Origin: an uncultured Sutterella sp.
Lineage (GTDB): Bacteria; Pseudomonadota; Gammaproteobacteria; Burkholderiales; Burkholderiaceae_F
Length of the DNA: 27,958 bases
NCBI GenBank assembly: GCA_900542195.1
Contig: UQNA01000035.1
Span: forward strand, 1-27,958
Direction of reading: 5' to 3'
A program made the translations under genes and the position numbers. Under the pieces are notes generated by a model that worked only from the letters and a program-made list of their open reading frames with translations, did not search any database and was not told the DNA's origin. Shown here in pieces: positions 7,553 to 14,670 of this stretch; position 1 is the first letter of the stretch, and every line of letters starts with the position of its first letter.

Positions 7553-9211
7553 ATGAGAAGTGACAAAATCAAAAAAGGACCTGAGGCAGCTCCTCATCGT
7601 TCTTTGTTATATGCATTGGGATTAACAGACGAAGAACTTAAAAAGCCATTAATTGGAATCGTAAGTTCCAAAAACGACATTGTTCCGGGACATATGAATC
7701 TGGACAAAATTGTTGACGCTGTTAAACAAGGCGTTGCTTTGGCCGGAGGTGTTCCAATCGTATTTCCTGCAATCGCTGTCTGTGACGGCATTGCCATGGG
7801 CCACGAAGGTATGAAGTATTCTTTGGTTAGCCGTGAACTTATCGCTGACAGCACTGAAGCTATGACAATTGCTCACGCCTTAGACGCCCTTGTGATGGTT
7901 CCTAATTGCGATAAGAACGTTCCCGGACTTTTAATGGCTGCCGCCAGACTTAATATTCCTACAATTTTCGTCTCAGGCGGAGCAATGAGCGCCGGTACTA
8001 TCGGTAAGAAGAAATTGTCTTTGGTTTCTGCCTTCGAAGGTGTCGCTGCATTCAAAACAGACAAAATTGATGCAGAAAAGCTTAAAGAAATTGAACATAA
8101 GGCTTGTCCGACATGCGGATCTTGTTCCGGCATGTTTACAGCTAACTCCATGAACTGTTTGACAGAAGTTCTCGGAATGGCACTTCCCGGAAACGGAACA
8201 ATCCCTGCAGTCATGAGTGCTCGTATCCGTTTGGCTAAACAAACCGGTATGAAGATCATGGAGCTTCTTGAGAAGAATATTCTTCCCCGCGACATCATGA
8301 AAGAAGATGCTTTCATGAATGCAATGACAATGGATATGGCTCTAGGCTGTTCCACCAACTCCATGCTTCATTTACCGGCGATCGCTCATGAATGCGGCAT
8401 TAAATTGGATATGCATTTGGCCAATGAGATATCCGAAAGAACTCCAAACCTTTGCCATCTCTCTCCTGTTGGCTCACACTTTATAGAAGAGCTCAACGAA
8501 GCCGGAGGCATTCCCGCTGTTATGAAGGAAATTGCCAAGAAAGGTCTTCTGAAGACAGATTTGATGACCGTGACAGGCAAGACTATTAAAGAGAATTTGG
8601 CAGATGCCGAGATTAAAGATCCTGAAATTATTCGTTCTATCGACAATCCATACAGTGAAACCGGTGGAATTGCTGCCTTGTTCGGCAATTTAGCCCCGGA
8701 CGGCTGTGTCGTAAAAAGAGCTGCAGTGGCTCCTGAAATGCTGGTTCATAAAGGTCCAGCCAGAGTATTCGACTCCGAAGAAGAAGCAATTAAGGCCATT
8801 TGGGATCAAAAGATTAAAGCCGGAGACGTTGTTGTCATCCGCTACGAAGGTCCTAAAGGAGGTCCCGGCATGCGTGAAATGCTTTCTCCGACATCAGCCA
8901 TTATCGGCAGCGGTTTAGGCTCTTCTGTAGCCCTTATTACCGACGGAAGATTTTCCGGTGCTACTAGGGGCGCGGCGATTGGCCATGTCTCTCCTGAAGC
9001 TGCTATTGGCGGTCCGATTGGATTGTTGGAAGAAGGAGACATCATTTCCATCAATATCCCGGAACACAAAATTGAAGTTGAACTCTCAGACGAAGAGTTG
9101 GAAAAGAGAAAAGCCAAATGGAAGCCAAGACAGCCTAAGATTACAACCGGCTATCTGGCAAGATATTCCAAACTTGTCAGCTCCGGAACTTCAGGCGCTG
9201 TTCTTTCATAA
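7553..9211 (+). CDS. ilvD: dihydroxy-acid dehydratase
   Basis: Iron-sulphur enzyme that dehydrates 2,3-dihydroxy-isovalerate and 2,3-dihydroxy-3-methylvalerate in valine, leucine and isoleucine synthesis; cytoplasmic. It has 552 residues, the normal length for the short bacterial form. Diagnostic stretches are VPGHMNLDKI, CDGIAMGHEGM, PNCDKNVPGLLMAA with cluster ligand C119, CPTCGSCSGMFTANSMNC with C185, C188 and C191, GCSTNSMLHLPAIAHE and DGRFSGATRGAAIGHVSPEAA. The ATG has an AAGGA ribosome site. No other ilv gene is nearby, so here it is a stand-alone transcript ended by a UUCG hairpin. Confidence 0.97.
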   Translation: MRSDKIKKGPEAAPHRSLLYALGLTDEELKKPLIGIVSSKNDIVPGHMNLDKIVDAVKQGVALAGGVPIVFPAIAVCDGIAMGHEGMKYSLVSRELIADSTEAMTIAHALDALVMVPNCDKNVPGLLMAAARLNIPTIFVSGGAMSAGTIGKKKLSLVSAFEGVAAFKTDKIDAEKLKEIEHKACPTCGSCSGMFTANSMNCLTEVLGMALPGNGTIPAVMSARIRLAKQTGMKIMELLEKNILPRDIMKEDAFMNAMTMDMALGCSTNSMLHLPAIAHECGIKLDMHLANEISERTPNLCHLSPVGSHFIEELNEAGGIPAVMKEIAKKGLLKTDLMTVTGKTIKENLADAEIKDPEIIRSIDNPYSETGGIAALFGNLAPDGCVVKRAAVAPEMLVHKGPARVFDSEEEAIKAIWDQKIKAGDVVVIRYEGPKGGPGMREMLSPTSAIIGSGLGSSVALITDGRFSGATRGAAIGHVSPEAAIGGPIGLLEEGDIISINIPEHKIEVELSDEELEKRKAKWKPRQPKITTGYLARYSKLVSSGTSGAVLS

Positions 9212-9225
9212 AATTTAAAATAACT

Positions 9226-9247
9226 AAGGGAGGCTTCGGCCTCCTTT
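9226..9247 (+). terminator. hairpin terminator after ilvD
   Basis: Nine-bp stem AAGGGAGGC / GCCTCCTTT with one G-T wobble and a TTCG tetraloop, followed only by the short T-rich TCTAAT. Probably a weak or moderate intrinsic terminator; some read-through into the nitroreductase gene, which starts 21 bases later, is possible. Confidence 0.7.
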
Positions 9248-9267
9248 CTAATCCCCTGGAGAAAATC

Positions 9268-10086
9268 TTGAGTACCTTTTCTTGTAATGAAGACCTTTGT
9301 TCCGGATGCGGAACATGCGTTTTTGTCTGCCCAAAACATTTATTGACCTTGGAAGATAGACACCCGGTAATGCCAGAAGAGAATGCTGACAAATGCACGG
9401 AGTGCGGTCAATGTGTTGCCTTTTGTCCTGAGGGTGCTGCTGAACAAGAGATTTCAGAAGGCAAAACTTTAGGACCTAGTCTGGCTTACGACATTAAAAA
9501 TAAAGCCATTATTGACGGAGCTCTTAAAAGTCGCCGCTCCTATCGAACGTTTGCCAAAAGACCTGTCTCTCCGGCTTTAATAGAAGAGATTCTGGAAGTC
9601 GCCAATTTGGCCCCGTCCGGAAGAAATGCCAGATTTTTAAGATGGATCGTTTTACCCACACCGGCAAAAATTAGAGAATTTAATCAAACAGCTTTGAATT
9701 GGCTTGTTAATGAGGCATCTGAAGATTCTGCTTTTATTAAGCGCTACAACCCTGAATCGATGATTGAGCTGCTGAAAAATGGCAAAGACCCCTTCTTCTG
9801 CGGGGCTCCAGCTGCAATATTTTTAGTTGGAGACAAGAATCAGCGTTGGGGAGAAATTGATTGCGCCATTGCTGCCACCTACTTTAATTTAGCCGCTGAA
9901 GCCAGAAATATTGGCTGCTGTTTTGCCGGCAGAGGTACTAATATTGCTCAGGCTTCCCCTGCTCTTCGTCAACTTCTGGGAGTTCGGGATAACGAAAGTG
10001 TTTACGTCGGTCTGTTCTTTGGTCACAAGACCGTTCAAGCACACCATGTCCCAGCACGCGGTCGAGTACCAGTAACTTTCCTGTAA
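9268..10086 (+). CDS. nitroreductase-family protein with N-terminal 2x[4Fe-4S] ferredoxin domain
   Basis: A 272-residue fusion. Residues 6-54 hold two classical ferredoxin motifs, CX2CX2CX3C at C11/C14/C17/C21 and C43/C46/C49/C53 (the latter followed by PEG). Residues about 80-272 form an FMN-binding nitroreductase fold, with the flavin-contact start RRSYRTFAKRPV and NLAPSGRNARF. Such fusions take electrons from ferredoxin-type donors to reduce nitro compounds, quinones or other small substrates in anaerobes; the real substrate is unknown. The start is TTG, chosen because GGAG lies 6 bases upstream and no ATG is available before the first cluster. It lies behind the ilvD terminator and is probably partly co-transcribed. 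Confidence 0.9.
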   Translation: MSTFSCNEDLCSGCGTCVFVCPKHLLTLEDRHPVMPEENADKCTECGQCVAFCPEGAAEQEISEGKTLGPSLAYDIKNKAIIDGALKSRRSYRTFAKRPVSPALIEEILEVANLAPSGRNARFLRWIVLPTPAKIREFNQTALNWLVNEASEDSAFIKRYNPESMIELLKNGKDPFFCGAPAAIFLVGDKNQRWGEIDCAIAATYFNLAAEARNIGCCFAGRGTNIAQASPALRQLLGVRDNESVYVGLFFGHKTVQAHHVPARGRVPVTFL

Positions 10087-10093
10087 TCGTATA

Positions 10094-10131
10094 AAGCGAG
10101 GACTATGACACAAAGTTTATGGTCCTTGCTT
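10094..10131 (+). terminator. possible 3' hairpin of the nitroreductase transcript
   Basis: Arms AAGCGAGGAC / GTCCTTGCTT (one G-T wobble) with an 18-base loop, 8 bases after the stop codon. There is no T tract, so intrinsic termination is doubtful; it could be a stabilising 3' structure. Confidence 0.35.
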
Positions 10132-10227
10132 CGGTTAAAAATAATTAGACGTTAAGAACTCAAAAGGCTCGTTAAAGTAACGTCTCTATTCAAAAGCAAA
10201 TTTACTTAGGCTGAGTTTCCTTTCTAT

Positions 10228-10302
10228 CATTTTTCGTTTCACTTTAGTGTTTTTTTCGTTCCGTATTGGAACGAAAAAAAGCATTTTTGGAACGAAAAAT
10301 GC
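10228..10302. repeat. nested palindrome with four TTTTTCGTTCC-like arms
   Basis: The inner hairpin is TTTTTTTCGTTCC (10250-10262), a GTATT loop, then GGAACGAAAAAAA (10268-10280), a perfect 13-bp stem. The outer arms CATTTTTCGTTTC (10228-10240) and GGAACGAAAAATG (10289-10301) pair at 12 of 13 positions. In addition GCATTTTT (10281-10288) pairs with AAAAATGC (10295-10302) around GGAACG. The T run comes before and the A run after the stem, the opposite of an intrinsic terminator on either strand. Confidence 0.75.
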
Positions 10303-10384
10303 CATCAGCCATTTCAAAGAAAAGAAAAAATAAAAAACAGTATCAACAAAGTGTGATTTTTTCATTTCCGAAGAAGAAGCCGCA

Positions 10385-10440
10385 GAAAAAAGACGGTATA
10401 GCCTGAAGTTCCAAAGGTTACTATCGGACTATTCCGTCTT
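10385..10440 (-). terminator. terminator of the asparaginase gene
   Basis: On the minus strand the arms are CTATACCGTCTT and AAGACGGAATAG (12 bp with one mismatch, 10390-10401 and 10429-10440), with a long loop of 27 bases and a run of six T after the stem. It lies about 30 bases past the asparaginase stop. Confidence 0.65.
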
Positions 10441-10472
10441 GATACTAGAAAGATGCTCTTCTTCCCAAAATC

Positions 10473-11468
10473 CTAGTAAGTTTCGAAAATTCTTCTTGCT
10501 TCTTCTAGATCTGAAGTTTTCTTTAAAGCCAGCTGGAGAAGAACTCGGGCCTTTTGCGGATTTAAAGAACCGGCATTAATAAAGTTTTGCCATTCAGAGT
10601 TTGAGTCAACTACCAGACCGCTTCCTGTTCTGCTGGAACGTACTACTAAAACACCTTTGTTTGCAGCCCTCTCAAGTCCGGAGAATGCATTTTTGTGAAT
10701 GCTCCCATTGCCCATCCCTGCATATATAATACCTTTTGCTCCGGCTGCCACTGCTGCATCGATAAGAGTGGAATCCTGGTTAGCATGTGCATAGATGATG
10801 TCGACTCGCGGTAAATCTTTAACGTCTTGGACAGAAAACTCTGTTTGAGTAGTATGGGGCTTAACGCTTTGTTTGAAGAAATAAGGAGTGCCTCCCGTAA
10901 CCGTCCCCAAAGCACCGAACAGTCTGGACCGAAAAGTGTCAACATTGGTGGTATTTGTTTTGGTCACATCTCTAAGTCCATGAATCTCATCATTCATGAC
11001 GGCGAGAACTCCTTTTCCTTTTGCTTCAGGACAAACCGCAACTTTGACTGCTTCAATAATATTCATGGGGCCGTCCGCACTGATTGCAGTTGCCGGTCTC
11101 ATTGAACCAACCAAGATAACGGGTTTATCGGAAGACAACACTAAATTCAATAAGAAGCCTGTTTCTTCCAGAGTGTCGGTGCCGTGAGTGATGACAACGC
11201 CTGTAATTGAGTCGTCATCTAAATATTTTTGAGAAATCTCGGCAAGTTTTTCCCAGATATCATCAGTCATGTCTTCGCTGCCGATATTGCTTACCTGCTC
11301 TGTAACAATCTCAGCAATCTCTGCTAATGCAGGAACAGAATCTACAATGTCCGCGACAGTTGCAGAACCAGGAACATATCCTGTTGTTGCAGTGGAAGAA
11401 GCAGCTTTTCCTGCAATGGTTCCGCCGGTGGCAAGAATAGCAACTTTAGGTAGCTTCGGATTCGTCAC
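10473..11468 (-). CDS. type II-like L-asparaginase lacking a signal peptide
   Basis: Hydrolyses L-asparagine to aspartate and ammonia. The asparaginase fold is clear: catalytic T17 in ATGGTIAG, the second catalytic block VITHGTDTLEET, the strand VILVGSMRPATAISADGP, and the C-terminal YAGMGNGSI and SSRTGSG stretches. Overall it resembles AnsB (type II) more than AnsA, and 331 residues is typical. I choose the GTG at 11468 because GGAG lies 6 bases before it; a TTG at 11474 would sit directly against the GGAG. An in-frame TAA about 20 bases above the start rules out an N-terminal extension. The enzyme therefore has no export signal and should be cytoplasmic, unlike E. coli AnsB. It has its own terminator and is separated from serS by another. 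Confidence 0.9.
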   Translation of the reverse strand: MTNPKLPKVAILATGGTIAGKAASSTATTGYVPGSATVADIVDSVPALAEIAEIVTEQVSNIGSEDMTDDIWEKLAEISQKYLDDDSITGVVITHGTDTLEETGFLLNLVLSSDKPVILVGSMRPATAISADGPMNIIEAVKVAVCPEAKGKGVLAVMNDEIHGLRDVTKTNTTNVDTFRSRLFGALGTVTGGTPYFFKQSVKPHTTQTEFSVQDVKDLPRVDIIYAHANQDSTLIDAAVAAGAKGIIYAGMGNGSIHKNAFSGLERAANKGVLVVRSSRTGSGLVVDSNSEWQNFINAGSLNPQKARVLLQLALKKTSDLEEARRIFETY

Positions 11469-11507
11469 TTTCAACTCCGTGAAAAAAGTTTTTTAAAAGT
11501 AGATATC

Positions 11508-11535
11508 AAAAAGGCGTTGCTCAGAAAACAACGCC
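11508..11535 (-). terminator. terminator of serS
   Basis: On the minus strand GGCGTTG, a 9-base loop, CAACGCC, then TTTTT. The 7-bp perfect stem lies 21 bases past the serS stop and ends the serS transcript before the asparaginase gene. Confidence 0.8.
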
Positions 11536-11556
11536 CTCAAGAGAATAATTACACTG

Positions 11557-12846
11557 TTATGGCTTTAAAACTTCAAGACCACCCATGTAAGGTCTTAAAA
11601 CTTCAGGAACGGTAACACTGCCGTCTGCATTCTGATAGTTTTCGAGAACGGCGACTAAAGTTCTTCCAACAGCCAATCCGGAGCCGTTCAATGTATGCAC
11701 ATATTCCGGTTTGTTTTGTGCATTCTTAAAGCGAGTCTGCATTCTGCGGGCTTGGAAAGCTTCACAGTTAGAAACGGAGCTGATTTCGCGATAAGTGTTC
11801 TGGGCAGGAATCCAAACTTCCAAGTCGTATGTCTTAGCTGAACCGAAACCCATGTCGCCTGTGCAGAGTGTAATAACACGATACGGTAAGCCGAGTTTCT
11901 GAAGAATCTTTTCTGCGCATACAACCATTTCTTCAAGATGCTGGTAGCTGTCTTCCGGCTTTGTAATGCGGACCATTTCGACTTTTTCGAATTGGTGCTG
12001 GCGAATCATACCGCGTGTGTCTTTGCCATAAGAACCGGCTTCCGAACGGAAGCAAGGAGTCTGAGCGGTAATCTTAATTGGCAAGTCAGATTCTTTGAGC
12101 ATCAGACCTCTGACGGAGTTAGTTAAAGTAACTTCAGAAGTCGGAATCAAATAGAAAATCTCACCCTCGCCTTCTTGACCGCCCTTCTTGGCGGCAAACA
12201 AGTCTTCTTCAAACTTAGGAAGCTGACCTGTACCGATTAAGGTTTCTTGGTTAGCGATATAAGGCGTATAGCATTCTGTATAGCCGTGTTCTGTTGTGTG
12301 AGTGTCCAGCATGAACTGAGCAAGAGCGCGGTGAAGACGTGCAACAGGTCCCTTCATGAAAGCAAAGCGTGTGCCGGCAAGTTTTGTACCGGTTTCAAAA
12401 TCCAAACCCAAAGGAGCACCGACATCAACGTGGTCTTTGATTTCAAAATCAAATTCGCGCGGTGTACCCCAGCGGCGGACTTCAACGTTTTCAGTTTCGT
12501 CTTTGCCGACCGGAACGGATTCGTGCGGAAGATTTGGAATAGTTAAAAGAAGATCTGTCAAAGCTTTCTTAAGCTCTTCGGTTCTCTTTTCTAAGTCGCT
12601 TAATTTGGAAGCAATTTCACTTCCTTTCTGCATGAGCTGAGTGGCGTCTTGACCGGACTTTTTAGCGGCGCCGATCTGTTTGGCTACAGCATTTCTTTGG
12701 GCCTGAAGCTGTTCGGTTTCAGATTGAACAGCCTTTCTTTCGGACTCAAGAGCGTTGTATTTTTCTACAGGAAATTCAAACTTTCTCGTTGCCAATCTGG
12801 CGACAACTTCATCCAAGTTTTTGCGAAGGAGGTTCTGGTCAAGCAT
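11557..12846 (-). CDS. serS: seryl-tRNA synthetase
   Basis: Class II aminoacyl-tRNA synthetase that charges tRNA-Ser and is also used for selenocysteine tRNA; cytoplasmic dimer. It has 429 residues, as in E. coli (430). The N-terminal helical arm that grips the long variable arm of tRNA-Ser runs from about residue 30 to 100 and is a coiled coil (KAVQSETEQLQAQRNAVAKQ). Motif 2 is FRSEAGSYGKDTRGMIRQHQ and motif 3 NGSGLAVGRTLVAVLENYQ. It starts with ATG; only a weak GAGAC precedes it. It lies 91 bases downstream of rarA on the same strand with no clear terminator between, so read-through from rarA is possible. Confidence 0.97.
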   Translation of the reverse strand: MLDQNLLRKNLDEVVARLATRKFEFPVEKYNALESERKAVQSETEQLQAQRNAVAKQIGAAKKSGQDATQLMQKGSEIASKLSDLEKRTEELKKALTDLLLTIPNLPHESVPVGKDETENVEVRRWGTPREFDFEIKDHVDVGAPLGLDFETGTKLAGTRFAFMKGPVARLHRALAQFMLDTHTTEHGYTECYTPYIANQETLIGTGQLPKFEEDLFAAKKGGQEGEGEIFYLIPTSEVTLTNSVRGLMLKESDLPIKITAQTPCFRSEAGSYGKDTRGMIRQHQFEKVEMVRITKPEDSYQHLEEMVVCAEKILQKLGLPYRVITLCTGDMGFGSAKTYDLEVWIPAQNTYREISSVSNCEAFQARRMQTRFKNAQNKPEYVHTLNGSGLAVGRTLVAVLENYQNADGSVTVPEVLRPYMGGLEVLKP

Positions 12847-12937
12847 TTTTATTAATGTCTCACAATTTTTTTAAACATAAGTAGAGATTGTACGCCATAA
12901 GAGAGCAATACTTCAGGAGGCAATTCTCTAGGTTCGG

Positions 12938-14368
12938 TTATTTTGGATTGACGTGGTCAGGCTCGTTATATTTATTCCCGGTTTTCAAGCCTTCCGGGGC
13001 CGATTGCGCCGATCTTGCTTCTTGATTAAGACGTTGAAGTTCTTTCAGTCTTTCCCCAATTTTGATTTCTAAGCCTCTTGGAACAGGATGATAAAAGCGA
13101 AGTTCTTCCAAATCATCCGGGAAATACTTTTCGCCTGCAGCAAACGCGCCCTCTTCGTCGTGGGCGTAGCGATAATGAGTTCCATAGCCTAAATCACCCA
13201 TCAGTTTAGTAGGTGCGTTTCTTAGTTTCAAGGGGACAGCTCTTGTGGAGTCTTTTTTAACAAAAGCCTTCATTTGGTTATATGCCTTGTAGACAGCATT
13301 AGATTTCGGAGCCATCGCTAAATAAATCACGGCATTCGCCAAAGCTAACTCCCCCTCAGGAGAACCAAGGCGCTCGTAGATCCTAACCGCTTCACTAGCT
13401 AAGGTAATGGCTCTTGGGTCAGCGAGACTGATATCCTCAATAGACATCCGTACCAATCTTCTGCCGAGATAAAGAGGGTCAACACCGCCGTCAAGCATTC
13501 TGCACATCCAGTATAGCGCCGCATCCGGATCAGAGCCTCTGACGGATTTATGGAGAGCGGAAATCTGGTCGTAAAAATTCTCTCCTCCTTTGTCGAATCG
13601 GCGAATAGTTGAAGGAAGTGTCTTTCTAACGAAATCTTCAGTGATGACATGGATACCATTATCCCGGGCAACCGTCGTAATAACATCAACGGCATTTAGA
13701 AAGCGTCTTGCATCACCGTCCGCGAGATTAAAGAGGATGTCCTTGGAGTTTTCTTCAAACGAAAGATCAGGAAATTCTTGTTTGTTTGCTCTCTCTAACA
13801 GTTCATTTAAATCAGCTTTAGAAAGAGATTCAAGAACATAGACATTGGAGCGGGAAAGCAACGCAGAGATAACTTCAAAGCTCGGATTTTCAGTGGTGGC
13901 GCCGATAAAAGTAAAAAGACCGCTTTCCACATGAGGAAGAAAGGCGTCCTGTTGGCTCTTAGAGAACCTATGTACTTCATCGACAAATACCACGGTAGAT
14001 TTGCCGGTGGCTTCTCTGTATTTTGTAGCCTTTTCTACAGCGTCTCTAATATCTTTTACTCCTCCGAGCACTGCGGAGATAGAGATAAACGGCAAATGAA
14101 AAGCATCGGCCATTAATCTGGCAAGCGTGGTTTTACCGACTCCCGGAGGGCCCCAAAGAATCATCGAGTGAGGATGTCCGCTTTCAAAAGCGCTTCTCAG
14201 AGCTTTGCCCTCTCCAAGAATTTGTTTTTGACCGACTACCTCATTAATTGTTTTGGGCCGCATGCGTTCAGCCAAAGGAGAGGCTTTATCTTCTACATTG
14301 TTTTTCTTTGTTTTTGTCGGTTCCGAAGAAGAGCCTGCACTTTCAAACTCGAATAAATTGTCTTGCAT
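12938..14368 (-). CDS. rarA: replication-associated recombination protein A (MgsA/RarA AAA+ ATPase)
   Basis: A clamp-loader-like AAA+ ATPase acting at stalled replication forks. It has 476 residues against about 447 in E. coli; the extra length is a polar N-terminal tail and a C-terminal tail. Walker A is GPPGVGKTT (about residues 73-81), Walker B VVFVDEVHRFSK, sensor 1 IGATTENPSFEV and the arginine-finger region SRSNVYVL. The C-terminal half carries the family-specific SALHKSVRGSDPDAALYW and KLRNAPTKLM. The first residues MQDNLFEF resemble a beta-clamp-binding pentapeptide (QxxLF), which would fit its function but is inference. A TTGAAA-17-TAATGT promoter candidate precedes it. The next gene downstream is serS. 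Confidence 0.95.
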   Translation of the reverse strand: MQDNLFEFESAGSSSEPTKTKKNNVEDKASPLAERMRPKTINEVVGQKQILGEGKALRSAFESGHPHSMILWGPPGVGKTTLARLMADAFHLPFISISAVLGGVKDIRDAVEKATKYREATGKSTVVFVDEVHRFSKSQQDAFLPHVESGLFTFIGATTENPSFEVISALLSRSNVYVLESLSKADLNELLERANKQEFPDLSFEENSKDILFNLADGDARRFLNAVDVITTVARDNGIHVITEDFVRKTLPSTIRRFDKGGENFYDQISALHKSVRGSDPDAALYWMCRMLDGGVDPLYLGRRLVRMSIEDISLADPRAITLASEAVRIYERLGSPEGELALANAVIYLAMAPKSNAVYKAYNQMKAFVKKDSTRAVPLKLRNAPTKLMGDLGYGTHYRYAHDEEGAFAAGEKYFPDDLEELRFYHPVPRGLEIKIGERLKELQRLNQEARSAQSAPEGLKTGNKYNEPDHVNPK

Positions 14369-14403
14369 TTCGCTGATTTTTTAGAGATTTTTTGACTTTG
14401 GAA

Positions 14404-14432
14404 ACATTAGCAATTAGGAAAGAAATTTTCAA
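14404..14432 (-). promoter_or_regulatory. candidate sigma70 promoter of rarA
   Basis: On the minus strand TTGAAA, a 17-base spacer and TAATGT. The -35 is good (5 of 6), the -10 poor (3 of 6). The predicted start would leave a leader of about 30 bases. Confidence 0.35.
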
Positions 14433-14446
14433 TGTCCTGTTGATTG

Positions 14447-14515
14447 GAACTAATGTAATGGAATGAGAGGTTTGTAACCGGCAATTATTTTTCCTTCTCT
14501 CCATTACATTAGTTC
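14447..14515. repeat. perfect 16-bp inverted repeat with 37-base spacer
   Basis: GAACTAATGTAATGGA at 14447-14462 and its exact complement at 14500-14515. Allowing a 2-base bulge, the stem extends by GAGA/TCTC. It sits directly upstream of the rarA promoter candidate. Chance occurrence of a perfect 16-bp pair within 70 bases is very unlikely, although the sequence is AT-rich. Confidence 0.8.
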
Positions 14516-14620
14516 GCACTTCTCATAGTTCGAAAAACACATTGAAGCGTCTCGTCTATATGATGAAAACGTGAAGAGAGATGATTCTCCATCAAATTCC
14601 TCTTATCAGATAAAACTTTA

Positions 14621-14651
14621 GGCTCAAGCTTGTCGCCTGAGCCATTTTTTT
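14621..14651 (+). terminator. hairpin with plus-strand T run; may also end gltS on the other strand
   Basis: GGCTCA, an 11-base loop, TGAGCC, then ATTTTTTT on the plus strand. On the minus strand, where gltS ends 28 bases away, the stem is followed only by TAAAGTTTTAT, a poor T tract. The best terminator geometry therefore faces the strand that has no annotated gene. Confidence 0.65.
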
Positions 14652-14670
14652 GTTGTGTTGCGGTTACCAA

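Larger units (their letters stand above)
10087..10465. other. intergenic region with several inverted repeats
   Basis: A convergent gap between the nitroreductase (plus) and the asparaginase (minus). It contains a 10-bp stem at 10094-10103/10122-10131 (one G-T pair) with no T run after it and a perfect 8-bp repeat AGACGTTA/TAACGTCT at 10147-10154/10178-10185. It also holds a quadruple palindromic element at 10228-10302 and the asparaginase terminator at 10385-10440. No open frame with a ribosome site is visible. Four hairpins in 350 bases is more than two convergent terminators need. Confidence 0.5.
14369..14670. other. 302-bp intergenic region with long inverted repeat and orphan hairpin
   Basis: Lies between gltS and rarA, both minus-strand. 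It holds a rarA promoter candidate, a perfect 16-bp inverted repeat (14447-14462/14500-14515) and a hairpin with a plus-strand T run (14621-14651). No protein frame with a ribosome site is visible. The plus-strand T run has no gene upstream on that strand, so a small transcript from this region is possible. Confidence 0.45.
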
